Assembly (NCBI GenBank): GCA_030618925.1
Contig: JAUXCK010000196.1
Location: forward strand, 1-6,026
Reading direction: 5' to 3'
Length of the DNA: 6,026 bases
Source of the DNA: Desulfobacteraceae bacterium
Lineage (GTDB): Bacteria > Desulfobacterota > Desulfobacteria > Desulfobacterales > SURF-7
Part shown: positions 5,890 through 6,026 of the stretch, one piece after another
Layout: the number at the start of each line of letters is the position of its first letter
Position numbering within the stretch: position 1 is the first letter of the stretch
Made by a program: the position numbers and the translations under genes
The notes under the pieces: generated by a model
Databases searched by the model: none
Seen by the model: the letters and a program-made list of their open reading frames with translations, nothing else
Told to the model about the DNA's origin: nothing

Positions 5890-6026
5890 CAAATGGGCGT
5901 CCCTGTACCAAATACCGGCTTTTCGCGCTGTCTGCTGTCCGGCACACAGGGTGCAGGGGCAGGTGTGCTTTCAGATAATCGGTTGAAATTTAAGTGAAAA
6001 AGAAAAAATCGAAGGACCTCTGTATC
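5889..6026 (-). other. Unresolved 3' end of a leftward transcript (gene tail, small RNA or leader)
   Basis: This stretch feeds into the terminator at 5855-5889. One frame stays open from the window edge to TGA at 5889-5891, giving 45 residues ending REKPVFGTGTPI. I recognise no family, and 45 open codons can occur by chance. The other two frames close early. The stop codon touching the terminator stem fits a protein gene tail. The bases also fold: CCCTGT/ACAGGG (5946-5951 with 5901-5906) encloses TGCCGG/CCGGTA (5939-5944 with 5913-5918). An alternative GTGTGC/GCACAC pairing (5942-5947 with 5963-5968) excludes both. The far right (about 5985-6016) is A-rich on the plus strand and looks intergenic. 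I cannot choose between the readings. Confidence 0.35.

Noticed and set aside
5929..5946. TGTC-N10-CACA as a GlrR site (E. coli consensus TGTC-N10-GACA)
   Set aside because: One half-site is imperfect, there is no second copy, and it lies inside the hairpin-forming bases; such a match is expected by chance.
6011..6016. GAAGGA near the right edge as the ribosome-binding site of a divergent rightward gene
   Set aside because: No start codon is visible before the window ends; it cannot be judged.

Overview
The window reads like a moderately GC-rich Gram-negative chromosome. The best guess is a deltaproteobacterial sulfate reducer of the Desulfobacterales type. That rests on the feel of the protein sequences, the sigma-54 regulator and the outer-membrane lipoprotein, not on any diagnostic marker gene. 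I see no insertion sequence, CRISPR array, tRNA or rRNA.

Left part (1-1984, rightward). The 3' part of an RluF/RsuA-family rRNA pseudouridine synthase runs in from the left edge. After a 70-base gap comes a complete TviB/WbpO-type UDP-N-acetylhexosamine 6-dehydrogenase, which makes a uronic-acid precursor for surface polysaccharide. It ends in an intrinsic terminator.

Middle and right part (1970-5720, leftward, convergent with the dehydrogenase). In transcription order there is a membrane histidine kinase, a lipoprotein with a C-terminal coiled coil, and an NtrC-family sigma-54 response regulator. Gene order, the kinase's sensory and dimerisation segments, and the lipoprotein's C-terminal motif all match the enterobacterial glrK-qseG-glrR (qseE-qseG-qseF) envelope-sensing system. 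Unlike the tightly packed E. coli genes, these are separated by 187 and 114 bases. The first gap holds a candidate promoter, a perfect dyad and a possible 30-residue ORF. The regulator carries GAFTHA where the sigma-54 contact loop is normally GAFTGA.

Right end (5721-6026). No complete gene is visible. A strong leftward terminator (hairpin plus seven T) sits 135 bases upstream of the kinase start. Sequence that can fold into alternative hairpins feeds into it. This is either the tail of a gene beyond the edge, a small RNA in the place that glmY holds in E. coli, or an attenuated leader of the kinase operon.

Proposed working model, from the family: the kinase senses an envelope signal, the lipoprotein modulates it from the periplasmic side, and the regulator activates sigma-54 promoters, which I did not find in this window.
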